Both the position numbers and the translations under genes were made by a program. The notes beneath the pieces are model-generated. The model was not told where the DNA came from and did no database searches. It saw nothing but the letters and a program-made list of their open reading frames with translations. 64,000 nt of DNA from Cognatundibacterium luofuense (lineage in GTDB: Bacteria > Pseudomonadota > Gammaproteobacteria > Burkholderiales > Burkholderiaceae_D), in assembly GCF_018139685.1 (NCBI RefSeq), contig NZ_JAGSPN010000002.1, forward strand, positions 124,001 through 188,000, written 5' to 3'. The first letter of the stretch is position 1. Each line of letters begins with the position of its first letter. Positions 48,503 through 58,098 of the stretch are shown piece after piece.

Positions 48503-49075
48503 ATGAAATTCTGCTCTGAATGCGCCACCCCTGTTATCGTCACGATTCCGCCTGACGACACCCGCGAACGCTTTGTTTGCCCGGCGTGTCATACTGTGCA
48601 TTATCAGAACCCAAAAATGGTGGTTGGCAGCATTCCGGTTTGGGAAGACGACGGCATTACAAAAATCCTGCTTTGCCGCCGCGCGATTGAACCGCGTTAT
48701 GGCTACTGGACTTTGCCAGCCGGCTTCATGGAAAACAAAGAAACCAGCGGTGAAGCGGCGTCACGCGAAACCGAAGAGGAAGCCGGTGCCGATATCCAGC
48801 GCCACGCACTGTTTGCGATACTCAATGTGCCGCACGTGCATCAGGTACATTTATTTTACCGCGCGACACTATTGAATCTGAATTACGCCGCCGGCACTGA
48901 AAGCCTTGAAGTGAAACTGTTTACGGAACAGGAAATTCCGTGGGAAGACATCGCCTTTCCTACCGTCAGCGAAACGCTGCGCCTGTTTTTTTCCGATCAT
49001 GCCCGCGTAAAGGCAGGCGGCAGCTATCAGGTGCATGAACACGACATCACCCGCCCGATGCGGAGCTGCGATTGA
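48503..49075 (+). CDS. NUDIX hydrolase with N-terminal zinc ribbon
   Basis: 190 residues. An N-terminal zinc ribbon, CSEC (4-7) and CPAC (27-30), is followed by a Nudix domain whose box [22 protein letters not shown] (in part) is intact. The combination resembles NudC-like or ADP-ribose pyrophosphatase relatives, but the NudC SQPWPFPQS motif is not present, so the substrate is open. Its TGA stop overlaps the TTG start of aat. Confidence 0.9.
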   Translation: MKFCSECATPVIVTIPPDDTRERFVCPACHTVHYQNPKMVVGSIPVWEDDGITKILLCRRAIEPRYGYWTLPAGFMENKETSGEAASRETEEEAGADIQRHALFAILNVPHVHQVHLFYRATLLNLNYAAGTESLEVKLFTEQEIPWEDIAFPTVSETLRLFFSDHARVKAGGSYQVHEHDITRPMRSCD

Positions 49076-49788
49076 TTCCCTGGCTAGGCCCTGACGACGC
49101 ATTTCCGGATGTCAGCGAAGCGCTGACTGATATCCATGGTGCACCGGGCTTGCTGGCAGCAGGTGCAGATTTAAGTCCTGAGCGATTACTGATGGCGTAT
49201 CGCGAAGGTATTTTCCCCTGGTTTTCTGAGGGACAGCCAATACTCTGGTGGTCCACCGACCCGCGCATGGTACTGAAGACGGATGCATTCCGTGTTTCTG
49301 ACAGCCTGAAAAAGACCTTAAGAAAAATTGCGCGCGACCCGGCTTACACTTTTCGTTTTGATTCGGCATTCGAACAAGTCATGCGCAACTGCGCTGCGCC
49401 GCGTGCAGACGGCTACGGTACATGGATTTCACCGGATATTATCCGTGGCTATTGCGGACTGCATGAAGCCGGCTATGCGCACTCTGCCGAACTGTGGCAT
49501 CACGGACAGCTAGTTGGCGGCGCTTATGGCGTCTGCATAGGAACGATGTTTTACGGCGAATCAATGTTTGCACGTGAACGCGATGCCTCTAAAATAGCAC
49601 TGAGCCAGCTGGTATTTCATTTACGCAGAAACGGCGTTGCAATGATTGATTGCCAGCAAGAAACAGGTCATCTCGCGTCACTGGGCGCACAACCCATACC
49701 GCGGAAACAGTTTATTCAGCATCTGAAGCAGGCAATACAATTTCCGGCGATTCGCGACTGGACACACACAGGAATTCAGGCCCCGTGA
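49072..49788 (+). CDS. aat: Leucyl/phenylalanyl-tRNA-protein transferase
   Basis: 238 residues from a TTG start at 49072, chosen because CGGAG lies six bases upstream and the protein begins [11 protein letters not shown], the expected N-terminus. Family motifs [24 protein letters not shown] and [13 protein letters not shown] are present. It attaches Leu or Phe to proteins with N-terminal Lys or Arg, marking them for ClpS/ClpAP. It overlaps the NUDIX gene (TTGA) and bpt (GTGA) at either end. Confidence 0.96.
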   Translation: MIPWLGPDDAFPDVSEALTDIHGAPGLLAAGADLSPERLLMAYREGIFPWFSEGQPILWWSTDPRMVLKTDAFRVSDSLKKTLRKIARDPAYTFRFDSAFEQVMRNCAAPRADGYGTWISPDIIRGYCGLHEAGYAHSAELWHHGQLVGGAYGVCIGTMFYGESMFARERDASKIALSQLVFHLRRNGVAMIDCQQETGHLASLGAQPIPRKQFIQHLKQAIQFPAIRDWTHTGIQAP

Positions 49789-50513
49789 GCACTCCGAACG
49801 AACCTCCTTTTATTTCCATACAGTTTTACGCAACCGCACCCTATCCGTGCAGCTATCTCGATAACCGGGAGGCGCGCTCACAGGTTGCCACGCCGACACA
49901 TCTGATCAGCGAACAGCATTACGCCGATCTGGTGCGGCTCGGTTTCCGTCGCAGCGGTGTATTTATTTACCGGCCTTGGTGCGACCATTGCAATGCCTGC
50001 ACACCGGTGCGTGTCAGAGCTGGCGAATTTCAGCCTGACCGCAGCCAGCAGCGCGCATGGAAAAAGCATGAAAGTCTGCTCGCTTATTCCTGCCCGCTGG
50101 ATTTCACTGAAGAACACTACGATCTTTATCTGCGCTATCAGCAGCAGCGCCACCGCGGCGGCGGCATGGATCAGGACAGCCGCGAGCAATACGCGCAATT
50201 TTTACTGCAAAGTAAAGTCGATACCCGCCTGGTTGAATTCCGCACACCCGAAGGCATCCTGAAAATGGTCAGCATCATTGATATTCTTGATGATGGCCTC
50301 TCTTCGGTGTACACGTTTTTTGATCCTGATGATGATAAAGCGTCGTACGGAACGTACAATGTCTTGTGGCAGCTGACACAAGCCAGAGATGCCGGCCTGC
50401 CCTATGTTTATCTGGGTTACTGGATCAGCGAATGCCGGAAAATGACATATAAAACGCGTTTTCAGCCACTGGAAGCCTTCCGCGACGACCACTGGCAAGC
50501 GATGCCGCGCTGA
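49785..50513 (+). CDS. bpt: Aspartate/glutamate leucyltransferase Bpt
   Basis: 242 residues from the GTG at 49785, which overlaps the aat stop as GTGA; the frame opens further upstream inside aat but that part is a shadow. Conserved Ate1-type features are PCSYL near the N-terminus, [13 protein letters not shown], and [17 protein letters not shown] near the end. Bpt adds Leu to N-terminal Asp or Glu, the second bacterial N-degron transferase. Confidence 0.94.
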   Translation: MSTPNEPPFISIQFYATAPYPCSYLDNREARSQVATPTHLISEQHYADLVRLGFRRSGVFIYRPWCDHCNACTPVRVRAGEFQPDRSQQRAWKKHESLLAYSCPLDFTEEHYDLYLRYQQQRHRGGGMDQDSREQYAQFLLQSKVDTRLVEFRTPEGILKMVSIIDILDDGLSSVYTFFDPDDDKASYGTYNVLWQLTQARDAGLPYVYLGYWISECRKMTYKTRFQPLEAFRDDHWQAMPR

Positions 50514-50564
50514 TTTCCACTGCAAACCCGCCATACCGATTTCTTTTGACTGACTGAACCTCTT

Positions 50565-51620
50565 ATGATTTCTCCGAGCTTTTTATATACCCTTGCCCGC
50601 CCGATTCTGTTTTCCATGGAACCGGAAAAAGCCCACCATTTTGCGTTGCCAGCCTTGCAGGCAATGACCGGACTGGGTTTAGGCAAACTGACCGGAAGCC
50701 GGATTGATGATCCGCGTGAAGTCATGGGAATCCGGTTTCCGAATGCGGTTGGTCTGGCAGCCGGTCTGGATAAAGATGGCGCTTATATCGACGGTCTGGC
50801 AACGATGGGTTTTGGCTTTATCGAAGTTGGCACTGTCACCCCGCGTGCGCAACCCGGCAATCCGCTGCCGCGCATGTTCCGCCTGCCGCAGGCTGACGCG
50901 ATTATTAACCGCATGGGTTTCAATAACGGCGGTGTTGATGCTTTTGTGCGCAACGTACAGTCCTCACGTTACTATCAGGAAAAGCAAGGCGTACTCGGTC
51001 TGAATATCGGCAAAAATGCAGACACACCAATCGAACGCGCTGCAGATGACTATCTGCACTGTCTGGAAAAAGTGTATCCGTATGCAGACTACGTCACCGT
51101 CAACATCTCTTCACCCAACACCAAAAATCTGCGTCAGTTGCAAGGCGCCAGTGAACTGGATGATTTGTTATCCCGTTTAAAGAAAGCACAATTGCGCCTC
51201 GCAGATCAGCACAAAAACTACGTGCCGGTGACACTGAAAATTGCACCGGATATCGACAGCGAACAAATTAAGAATATTGCAGACGCCTTGCTGCGCCACG
51301 GCATTGACGGTGTGATTGCCACCAACACCACGATCACCCGCGATGCGGTTGCCGGTCTTCCGCACGGAGAAGAAACCGGCGGCCTGTCAGGCAAACCTGT
51401 ATTTGAATTATCTAACCGCGTTGTGCGCGGCCTGAAACAGGAATTGGGGAATGCGATTCCTATCATCGGCGCCGGCGGCATTTTCAGCGGTGACGATGCG
51501 ATCACTAAAACCGAGGCTGGCGCATCTCTGGTTCAGGTTTATTCCGGTCTGATTTATCAGGGTCCGGGGCTGGTACGCGATTGCGCAACCGCGTTACGCC
51601 GCCGGCACCAGAGCCGCTGA
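50565..51620 (+). CDS. pyrD: Dihydroorotate dehydrogenase (quinone), class 2
   Basis: 351 residues. The N-terminal amphipathic helix ([19 protein letters not shown]) docks class 2 enzymes to the inner membrane. The catalytic serine lies in [15 protein letters not shown] (about residue 176), and the FMN site motifs NTTITRD and [11 protein letters not shown] are present. It oxidises dihydroorotate to orotate with ubiquinone. It is 51 nt after bpt and ends in a clear terminator. Confidence 0.97.
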   Translation: MISPSFLYTLARPILFSMEPEKAHHFALPALQAMTGLGLGKLTGSRIDDPREVMGIRFPNAVGLAAGLDKDGAYIDGLATMGFGFIEVGTVTPRAQPGNPLPRMFRLPQADAIINRMGFNNGGVDAFVRNVQSSRYYQEKQGVLGLNIGKNADTPIERAADDYLHCLEKVYPYADYVTVNISSPNTKNLRQLQGASELDDLLSRLKKAQLRLADQHKNYVPVTLKIAPDIDSEQIKNIADALLRHGIDGVIATNTTITRDAVAGLPHGEETGGLSGKPVFELSNRVVRGLKQELGNAIPIIGAGGIFSGDDAITKTEAGASLVQVYSGLIYQGPGLVRDCATALRRRHQSR

Positions 51621-51647
51621 AGCCAGACTATTCAGGCCGCATATAAC

Positions 51648-51676
51648 AAAAACCCGGAGTTTTCCGGGTTTTTTAT
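51648..51676 (+). terminator. Terminator of pyrD
   Basis: AACCCGGA (51651-51658) and TCCGGGTT (51663-51670), loop GTTT, followed by TTTTATT. Confidence 0.92.
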
Positions 51677-51687
51677 TGAGCAAGATC

Positions 51688-51712
51688 ATTAGTAAGAATC
51701 ATTCTCATTTAC
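51688..51712 (+). promoter_or_regulatory. Fur-box-like operator before the siderophore receptor
   Basis: The sequence TAGTAAGAATCATTCTCATT reads AATGAGAATGATTCTTACTA on the other strand, a good match to the AT-rich Fur consensus with GAATGATTCT at its centre. It is about 115-140 nt before the receptor gene. Confidence 0.7.
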
Positions 51713-51826
51713 ATTTATCAAAAACTTCGTTACACTTTTACATTCAGCTTCCACCCAGCCATTCCCTTTGCCGGAAAAGCCAGACGGTATCTGAAGCACC
51801 GTTACCACTACTTCTGGAATTTCGTC

Positions 51827-54100
51827 ATGTCGTACATTAAGAGCAAAAAACACCCTGTCACACTGGCACAAACCACAGTGGGCGCCGCTGTCAGCGCTGC
51901 TTTACTGCTGCCTGCCGCTGCAATGGCTGCAGACAACAACCTGCCTGAAGTTGTTGTGAAAGCCAAGACTGAAAACGAATTTAAAGCCGATAAAGCCGCT
52001 TCACCAAAATACACGCAACCGCTGGTCGACACACCGCAAACCATTACCGTGATCAAACGCGAACTGATCGAACAACAAGGTGCGCAAACACTGACTGAAG
52101 CGATGCGTAATGCACCGGGCGTCGGCGCATTCTTCCTCGGCGAAAACGGCAGCACGAACACAGGTGATGCGATTTACATGCGCGGCTTCGATACTTCTTC
52201 CAGCATTTTTGTGGATGGCGTACGCGACATGGGCTCGATTTCCCGCGATCTGTTCAATATTGAGCAAATCGACGTACTGAAAGGCAATGCCGGTACGGAT
52301 TCCGGCCGCAGCGCGCCAACCGGCTCGATCAATCTGAGTTCCAAGCAAGCGAATATGGAAAACGCAACCAGCGTGAATCTGAGCGTTGGTAACGGTTCGC
52401 AGAAACGTGTGACTGCCGATAAAAATGTGGTGCTGGACGAGAAAAACGGCGCAGCATTCCGCATCAATGTGATGGATCAGGATAGCGGCGTGGTCGGTCG
52501 TAATGTCGTGAACAACAGCCGCTGGGGTGTCGCCACGGCACTGTCTTACGGTCTGGGCAGCAATACCCGTTTCTTCCTGAATTATCTGCATGTGCAGCAA
52601 GACAATATCCCGGATGGCGGCGTGCCGACCATCGGTCTGCCGGGCTACAGCTCGCCGGATGCAAAACGCCCGTTCATCAGCAACGCGGCTAAAGTTGATC
52701 CGTCCAATTTCTACGGTTCTTCTTCTGACTTCGACAAAGTTAAACTGGACATGCTGACGGCACGTGTTGAGCATGATTTCAATGACAAAGTCCGCCTGAT
52801 CAATACCGCACGTTACGGCAAAACCACCCAGAATTATCTGCTGACGGCATTCATGGCCAACACCGCCAATCTGGCGACGCCATCTGCAACCGATCCTTCC
52901 GGCTGGACACTGGCACGCAGCATCCGCACCCTGAAAGATCAGGTTAATGAAGTGCTGACCAACCAGACCAATCTGCAAGCAGAACTGACTGCCGGCGGTA
53001 TCAAGCACACCCTGCTGGGCGGCATGGAATTCACCTATGAAAAGCAAAATACCTGGGGCTATAACGGCACAGGCACACTGGCAGCTGCCAACCTGTACCG
53101 TCCGAATCCGGATGATGCGGTCACCGGCCTGAATCTGGTGCGCAACGGCGTATTCACCCGTGGCAGCACCAGCACCGTCAGCGGCTACGTATTCGATACG
53201 ATGGAATTCAACCCGCAGTGGCAATTGAATGCCGGTGTTCGTGTTGACCGTTACAACACCGATTACAGTGCAGCGGCACTGTCGACAGCGGCCAGCAATC
53301 CGACACTGCCGGTCGGCACACTGGTGCCAACCAGCCTGAATTCCAGCGGCAATCTGGTCAACTGGAAAACCGGCTTGCTGTACAAACCAACCAGCTACAG
53401 CAGCGCCTATGTTTCGTATTCCACATCGAAACAACCACCGGGTGGCTCTAACTTTGCGCTGAGCTCCGCAACCAGCAGCGCTGCCAATCCGAAGTTTGAC
53501 CCGCAGGAAACACGCAATTTTGAAATCGGTACCAAGTGGGATCTGCTGAAAGAAAAACTGTCCTTCACTGCAGCGGTTTACCGCACTAACGTTTCCAATG
53601 AAGTGGTACAGAATCAGACTGATCTGCTGTACTACCAGACTGGTGAAAAACGTGTGGATGGACTGGAACTGGGTGTGACCGGCGCGATTAACCGTGACTG
53701 GCTGGTGAGTGCAGGTTATGCCTACATGAAAACCAGTGTACAGGCTGGCCCTGCAGTCACTGCCAACGGTGAAAACAATCTGGCCTATGCGCCAAAACAA
53801 GCTTTCACGCTGTGGAGCTCGTATCAGGTACAAAAAGGCTGGAAAATCGGTGGTGGCGCACGCTTTGTTGATGCACTGCTGCGCGGCACGGATGGTGCAG
53901 TCGGTACACCGGCTAAATCAGACAGCTACTGGGTTTTAGATGCGATGACCAGCTACAGTGTGAATAAAAATATTGATCTGCAACTCAACATCAATAATCT
54001 GCTGGATAAAACCTATGTCGCAGCGATCAATAAGAGCGGCTATCGCTACACTCCTGGCACACCGCGCGCGGTGACACTGGGCGTGAATGTGAAATTCTGA
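51827..54100 (+). CDS. TonB-dependent catecholate siderophore receptor (Fiu-like)
   Basis: 757 residues. An extended signal sequence (cleavage near AMAAD, about 35) is followed by a TonB box-like LPEVVVKA. The plug domain (about 60-175) includes VDTPQTITVIKRELI, RNAPGV, YMRGF and VDGVRD, and a 22-strand barrel ends with an aromatic terminus (VNVKF). The arrangement and the linked piuC gene match Fiu/CirA-type catecholate transporters; the exact ligand is unknown. A Fur-like box lies upstream and a strong terminator downstream, so expression is probably iron-repressed. Confidence 0.92.
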   Translation: MSYIKSKKHPVTLAQTTVGAAVSAALLLPAAAMAADNNLPEVVVKAKTENEFKADKAASPKYTQPLVDTPQTITVIKRELIEQQGAQTLTEAMRNAPGVGAFFLGENGSTNTGDAIYMRGFDTSSSIFVDGVRDMGSISRDLFNIEQIDVLKGNAGTDSGRSAPTGSINLSSKQANMENATSVNLSVGNGSQKRVTADKNVVLDEKNGAAFRINVMDQDSGVVGRNVVNNSRWGVATALSYGLGSNTRFFLNYLHVQQDNIPDGGVPTIGLPGYSSPDAKRPFISNAAKVDPSNFYGSSSDFDKVKLDMLTARVEHDFNDKVRLINTARYGKTTQNYLLTAFMANTANLATPSATDPSGWTLARSIRTLKDQVNEVLTNQTNLQAELTAGGIKHTLLGGMEFTYEKQNTWGYNGTGTLAAANLYRPNPDDAVTGLNLVRNGVFTRGSTSTVSGYVFDTMEFNPQWQLNAGVRVDRYNTDYSAAALSTAASNPTLPVGTLVPTSLNSSGNLVNWKTGLLYKPTSYSSAYVSYSTSKQPPGGSNFALSSATSSAANPKFDPQETRNFEIGTKWDLLKEKLSFTAAVYRTNVSNEVVQNQTDLLYYQTGEKRVDGLELGVTGAINRDWLVSAGYAYMKTSVQAGPAVTANGENNLAYAPKQAFTLWSSYQVQKGWKIGGGARFVDALLRGTDGAVGTPAKSDSYWVLDAMTSYSVNKNIDLQLNINNLLDKTYVAAINKSGYRYTPGTPRAVTLGVNVKF

Positions 54101-54127
54101 TCGCCAGCATGATCTGATGTCTGCAAA

Positions 54128-54163
54128 ACTGCCCTGCCGGTGAACGTCAGGGCAGTTTTTTTT
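54128..54163 (+). terminator. Terminator of the siderophore receptor gene
   Basis: ACTGCCCTG (54128-54136) and CAGGGCAGT (54148-54156) form a 9-bp stem followed by a run of eight T. Confidence 0.93.
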
Positions 54164-54165
54164 GG

Positions 54166-54186
54166 CAATGATAAAAATTATCAAGA
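54166..54186 (+). promoter_or_regulatory. Possible second Fur-like site before piuC
   Basis: AATGATAAAAATTATCAA contains the palindrome GATAA-AAA-TTATC (54170-54182), resembling half of the Fur consensus. It lies between the receptor terminator and the piuC ribosome site. Confidence 0.5.
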
Positions 54187-54208
54187 TAGAACGAAGAGGA
54201 GTAACACC

Positions 54209-54889
54209 ATGATGCTGCATATTCCCGGCGTACTGAGCAAAGAACAGGTACGCAACCTGCGTCAGAAATTACAGGAAAGCAACTGGGTGGACGGACGCGA
54301 AACCGTCGGTGCGCAAGGCGCAGTGGTCAAACAGAATCGCCAGTTGCCTGAGCACGGCGAAGTGTCGCGCGCGCTGAGTGAAGAATTACTCGGCATTATC
54401 CGCCGTCATCCGGTATTTTTTGCCGCAGCACTGCCTTTGCATATCGTTCCGCCGCTGTTTAATGCGTATAGCGGTGGCGAACATTACGGTATGCATGTGG
54501 ATGGCTCTATCCGTCATTTGCCGGGCACTGGTCAGAGCATACGCACGGATGTGTCCACCACCTTATTCCTGTGTGAACCGGATGAGTATGAAGGCGGCGA
54601 TCTGGTAGTCAGCGATACCTACGGCACGCATGAAGTGAAATTACCGGCTGGCGACATGATCGTTTATCCGTCCACCAGTCTGCATCAGGTGATGCCGGTC
54701 ACCGCCGGAGAACGGGTTTGCGCATTTTTCTGGAGCCAGAGCATGATCCGCGACGATGCAAAACGCGCGATGCTGTTTGAAATGGATAAGACCATCACAT
54801 CGCTGCGTGGTCAGATGGGTGACAGCGCTGAAGTCGTGCAACTGACAGCGCAGTACCACAATCTGTTACGCATGTGGGCTGAAACCTGA
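54209..54889 (+). CDS. piuC: PKHD-type Fe(II)/2-oxoglutarate hydroxylase PiuC (YbiX)
   Basis: 226 residues from the ATG at 54209, preceded by AGAGGAG; an earlier in-frame ATG (54140) lies in the receptor terminator and is rejected. The iron ligands are visible as His96 and Asp98 (HYGMHVDGS) and His159 ([10 protein letters not shown]), with Arg169 for 2-oxoglutarate. PiuC/YbiX genes are commonly found beside Fiu/PiuA siderophore receptors; the hydroxylated substrate is not known. Confidence 0.95.
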   Translation: MMLHIPGVLSKEQVRNLRQKLQESNWVDGRETVGAQGAVVKQNRQLPEHGEVSRALSEELLGIIRRHPVFFAAALPLHIVPPLFNAYSGGEHYGMHVDGSIRHLPGTGQSIRTDVSTTLFLCEPDEYEGGDLVVSDTYGTHEVKLPAGDMIVYPSTSLHQVMPVTAGERVCAFFWSQSMIRDDAKRAMLFEMDKTITSLRGQMGDSAEVVQLTAQYHNLLRMWAET

Positions 54890-54927
54890 GCTATACCAGC
54901 CGCAAAAGGCAGCGCGGACAGTCGCAG

Positions 54928-55037
54928 AGTATGCAAATATCGTCATTTGCCTTAAAACTACCCTGCCCGCTCAGCCAGAGAATTCGCGGACGTCAGTCAA
55001 AAATGCTGTTTTTCCTGTGCTGAACACCGCATTTGAA
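54928..55037 (+). repeat. Dispersed intergenic repeat, degenerate copy F
   Basis: The ends match the family (GTATGCAAATATCGTCATT at the start, GTGCTGAACACCGCATTTGA at the end), but the central core is replaced by unrelated sequence. It lies 39 nt after piuC. Confidence 0.55.
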
Positions 55038-55068
55038 CCAAAAAACCGTCTGCAGACGGTTTTTTGGT
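55036..55068. terminator. Bidirectional terminator between convergent piuC and zinc-ribbon gene
   Basis: AAAAAACCGTCTG and CAGACGGTTTTTT form a nearly loopless perfect inverted repeat, extended by CCA/TGG on the outside, with A- and T-runs serving both directions. Confidence 0.85.
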
Positions 55069-55100
55069 TTTACGCTTGCCTTCCTGCTCATTCAACCAGT

Positions 55101-55145
55101 CAGGCTTGTCAGGCTTGCCAGGCTTATCGGGATGATCAGGCTGCA
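55101..55145. repeat. 9-bp tandem repeat just beyond the zinc-ribbon gene
   Basis: Units CAGGCTTGT, CAGGCTTGC, CAGGCTTAT, CGGGATGAT, CAGGCTGCA. The gene's TGA stop (55136-55138) falls inside the last units. In the neighbouring minus-strand frame the units read as PDHPDKPGKPDKPD. Confidence 0.7.
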
Positions 55146-56245
55146 GGCGGCGTACTGACGGCTGGTGCTGAGGAAGCATCCGCTGGCTGCGCATCTGCTT
55201 GTGCATCCTCTTTTGCTGCTGTTCCGCATGATGGGCAAAACGGGAAAAAGGCGTTGTGGCGCAAACCGCAATGGCCGCACTGGCGAAACAGCTTTAAGCC
55301 GCAGTGCATACAGAAATTCACGTTGCCGCCTTCGCTCTGCACCACTTTGCGTTCGCAACCCGGGCAATGCGATTTCGCCATGGCTTCCAGCGCTTTTTCA
55401 TAGCGGATTTCATGCTTACGGGCTTCCTGTGGGGCTGCCTGCTCCTGCTGTTTGCGCTCCAGATAAGCTTTCAGCGCCGCGATTAATGCCCTGCCACCCC
55501 AGAAAGTCAGCACCGCGCCGACACCATAACGGATATAGCCGCCAAAACTCGGCAGATACGGCACCAGTTCAAAGAAAAAGGCAAACAGCGCGAAAAAGCC
55601 GAATCCCCAGATAAACGGCCACTGATCTGATTTACGGTAGCGGCGGAATAACCAGATCGCCAGCGCCAGCACCGGCCCCACCAGCGCCAGCCGGAAACCG
55701 AAGGCTTTCAGACTGTAAATACGGTTTGCTTCCAGAAATCTGTCATAGCCTGCCTGATTCAGCGTATTGATTTGCTGATTCAGTGCTTCCAGTTGCTCCG
55801 CATTTTTCCGGTGCGCGTCGTCTACCGAGGCTACCGCTGCCTCCACGGTTTTCTGCTGCTTCAGCAACTGATCCAGATTGCGCGCTCTGAGCACTACTTC
55901 AGGATTTTGCTCGGATTGTCCCGTTGAACGGCGTGCTTCTTTCCAGTTATCAAAACTTTCTTTTTCGTGCTGATACTGTTCCCGCGCCTTTTGCAATTGC
56001 TCAGACTGGGTACGTGCTGATTCCTGCAGTGATTGCTCACGCTGCAGCAAAGGTGCACGTTGCTGCTCCAGATTGCCGAGCGCAGCCTTATCCTGAAAAT
56101 CTTCCACTGCCGGTGCGCGGGATACCGAAGGCACATCGGCAATCAGGCTGGCACCGACCTGCGTCAGAAAATAAGCAAATAAAACGGCAACACACCACTG
56201 ACCGATCCGGAACAAGCGTTCGGGCGCGCGTAACTGCTGATACAT
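55136..56245 (-). CDS. Membrane protein with coiled coil and double zinc ribbon
   Basis: 369 residues, not a named family that I recognise. A membrane helix (about 16-36) is followed by a Gln/Glu-rich coiled coil (about 48-165) that should be periplasmic. Three more hydrophobic segments (about 183-200, 210-230 and 238-262) precede a charged helix rich in Gln, Glu and Arg. A cytoplasmic double zinc ribbon follows: CPGC...CMHC and CGHC...CPSC. The Ala/Pro/Asp-rich tail ends within a 9-bp tandem repeat. It is the last gene of a likely operon with the cyclophilin and GNAT genes (gaps 27 and 34 nt). A role in envelope sensing is only a guess. Confidence 0.8.
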   Translation of the reverse strand: MYQQLRAPERLFRIGQWCVAVLFAYFLTQVGASLIADVPSVSRAPAVEDFQDKAALGNLEQQRAPLLQREQSLQESARTQSEQLQKAREQYQHEKESFDNWKEARRSTGQSEQNPEVVLRARNLDQLLKQQKTVEAAVASVDDAHRKNAEQLEALNQQINTLNQAGYDRFLEANRIYSLKAFGFRLALVGPVLALAIWLFRRYRKSDQWPFIWGFGFFALFAFFFELVPYLPSFGGYIRYGVGAVLTFWGGRALIAALKAYLERKQQEQAAPQEARKHEIRYEKALEAMAKSHCPGCERKVVQSEGGNVNFCMHCGLKLFRQCGHCGLRHNAFFPFCPSCGTAAKEDAQADAQPADASSAPAVSTPPAA

Positions 56246-56279
56246 AGACTCTCCGTAAAATCCGGCGAAAAAGCGGGCA

Positions 56280-56765
56280 TCAGCCCACTTTCATCGCCTG
56301 CAGGGAAACGCTTTTACCGTTTGGCAAGCGCTGACGACCGACTTCTTCAAAACCGAAGCCGTGATGGAATTTTTCTGACACCGGATTGGGCGGATCGACA
56401 TCGTATTCGCAGGTCAGCGACGGTGCGCCCGTTTCCCGCGCAAATGCCAGCACCCGCTCATACAACATGCCACCAACACCGAGCCCGCGTACTTCTTCGC
56501 CGATCACAATGCGGTCGATGTACAGGAACTGCGGATAGCGCGCAGCAAACCACTGATAATTCAGGCTGTCGTAATCTGCGCCTTCGCGGAAAGCAAGGAC
56601 AAAACCGACCACCCGCTCACCGAGCTCCACCACCTGATGCCAGGCTGCTTCTTGCTGTAAATGCGCCAGCCGCGCTGCGTCCATCGCACTCAGCAAATGC
56701 ACTGAATCTGCATTCAGCGCCAGAATTGCCTCGGCATCCTGTGGCAATGCACTCCGGATTTTCAT
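56280..56765 (-). CDS. GNAT-family N-acetyltransferase
   Basis: 161 residues from the ATG at 56765, which has GGAGG five bases upstream; the ATG at 56780 has none. The acetyl-CoA binding region IVIGEEVRGLGVGGMLYERVL and the C-terminal FHHGFGFEEVGRQ are typical of GNAT enzymes. The substrate is unknown. It lies between the cyclophilin and the zinc-ribbon membrane protein on one transcript. Confidence 0.88.
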   Translation of the reverse strand: MKIRSALPQDAEAILALNADSVHLLSAMDAARLAHLQQEAAWHQVVELGERVVGFVLAFREGADYDSLNYQWFAARYPQFLYIDRIVIGEEVRGLGVGGMLYERVLAFARETGAPSLTCEYDVDPPNPVSEKFHHGFGFEEVGRQRLPNGKSVSLQAMKVG

Positions 56766-56792
56766 CTCAACCTCCTGCAACTGATTCTGGTG

Positions 56793-57743
56793 TCAGGGCT
56801 GTTTTGCTCTGACAGGAATAGCGACGTTACACAAATCCACATAACCGGCAGGCACTTTGTACCAGTCGCCACCACGATTGCGTAAAGCATCTTTGATACG
56901 ACCGAACACCGGCACATCAGTACGGATCACTTCCAGCGCGCTGCGTTCTGCTTCCAGCACATCGGCCGCGATACGGATTGCTTTGACCGGCGTACGCTCT
57001 TCTGCTTTTTCATAAAAACCCAGCGCACCGGAACCGCGTGGCAGCGTCGTCAGCAATTCCATGCCTTTCATGACGCGCCCGACCACCGCGATATTCCGGT
57101 CCAGCTGACGCGGTGCATGACCGATCACGACATACAGCGACGTACCGGAGCCACTGTCCAGCTCGTTACCACGCGCAACGCCCACTGCACCATAGCAATG
57201 GGCAAGCCAGGTTTGCTGAGATTTCGGATCACGTCCCGCAGCAAAACCGTTCACATGCCCTGCCTGTGGTGCAAAGCCGTCGCGATCCGGTAACGCACTG
57301 AACACCTGTCCGGCCGGTACCGGCACGGTAAATTCCGGTGGCAGCTTGCTTTTGGCTTTTTTCAGCTCGCGCTTTTCATCCGGATCAGCCCATTGCACCA
57401 CATAGTTTTCATGCGAACGCACAATCGCTAACCCATCATAGTATCCCTCGCGTACCAGTGTGCGGATATTGTCAGCATGGGCTGGCGCAAATTCCGGCGC
57501 CAGCTCGATCACGACGCGGCCTTTTTCCAGTTCCAGATACAAAGTATTTTCCGGATTCAGCGGACGCCAGTCGCCCGGCTGCGACGCTTTCAGAATGTCA
57601 CCCACCGACTGATACGGCTTCGCGGCTTTTTCGGCATTTACCGTTTTACCCGCATCGGCTGCCTGTACTGCACCGCTGATCAGCATACCGGCCACACCGG
57701 CTGCCAGACAAAATTGTGCTGCACGTATTGCGTTTTTCTTCAT
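56793..57743 (-). CDS. Secreted cyclophilin-type peptidyl-prolyl isomerase
   Basis: 316 residues. A signal peptide (about 1-28, ending AVQA) precedes a cyclophilin-like domain: TLYLELEKGRVVIELAPEFAPAHADNIRTLVREGYYDGLAIVR (in part), then GVGVARG-like and NIAVVGRVMKGMELL. The typical FHRVI segment is replaced by LAIVRSHENYVVQWAD, so activity may be reduced. It is probably a periplasmic foldase. First gene of a three-gene run on the minus strand. Confidence 0.88.
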   Translation of the reverse strand: MKKNAIRAAQFCLAAGVAGMLISGAVQAADAGKTVNAEKAAKPYQSVGDILKASQPGDWRPLNPENTLYLELEKGRVVIELAPEFAPAHADNIRTLVREGYYDGLAIVRSHENYVVQWADPDEKRELKKAKSKLPPEFTVPVPAGQVFSALPDRDGFAPQAGHVNGFAAGRDPKSQQTWLAHCYGAVGVARGNELDSGSGTSLYVVIGHAPRQLDRNIAVVGRVMKGMELLTTLPRGSGALGFYEKAEERTPVKAIRIAADVLEAERSALEVIRTDVPVFGRIKDALRNRGGDWYKVPAGYVDLCNVAIPVRAKQP

Positions 57744-58098
57744 TGCGCCCCCGTTATTGTTCTGATGTTTTTAAGATGGATAGCCGCAATCGTGTCAGCC
57801 ACGGCGGCATAGGTGTTTTGCATATTTCGCAAACAATGACCTTACTGCAAGGCAGAAGCCTTGTCCAGACGACATCCCCTGCCATTTATCTGAAAACAAA
57901 GAAGAATGCGTCGTATGCAAGTTGCCTAAAGCGACGGGTTTTGATAAATTGATTTTTTTACATTGCCACAAACCAGCGGCAATGCTGGCAGGACATCTTT
58001 CCTGCGCGCCTGCAAAGGCAAACGACCGCGGCGATAACGCGGAACCATAACAATCTCCGGCTGCTAATGCCGCCGGTTCAACGCTGAGAAAATACCTT
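57744..58098. other. Divergent intergenic region
   Basis: 355 bp between the cyclophilin and the SDH-type proteinase genes. It should carry both promoters. An inverted repeat around TGCCACAAACCAGCGGCA (57963-57980) is visible; no coding frame or repeat copy. Confidence 0.45.

Noticed and set aside
52001-53833. 610-codon open frame antisense to the siderophore receptor gene
   Set aside because: Shadow of the receptor gene; the sense frame has signal peptide, plug and barrel features that settle the assignment.
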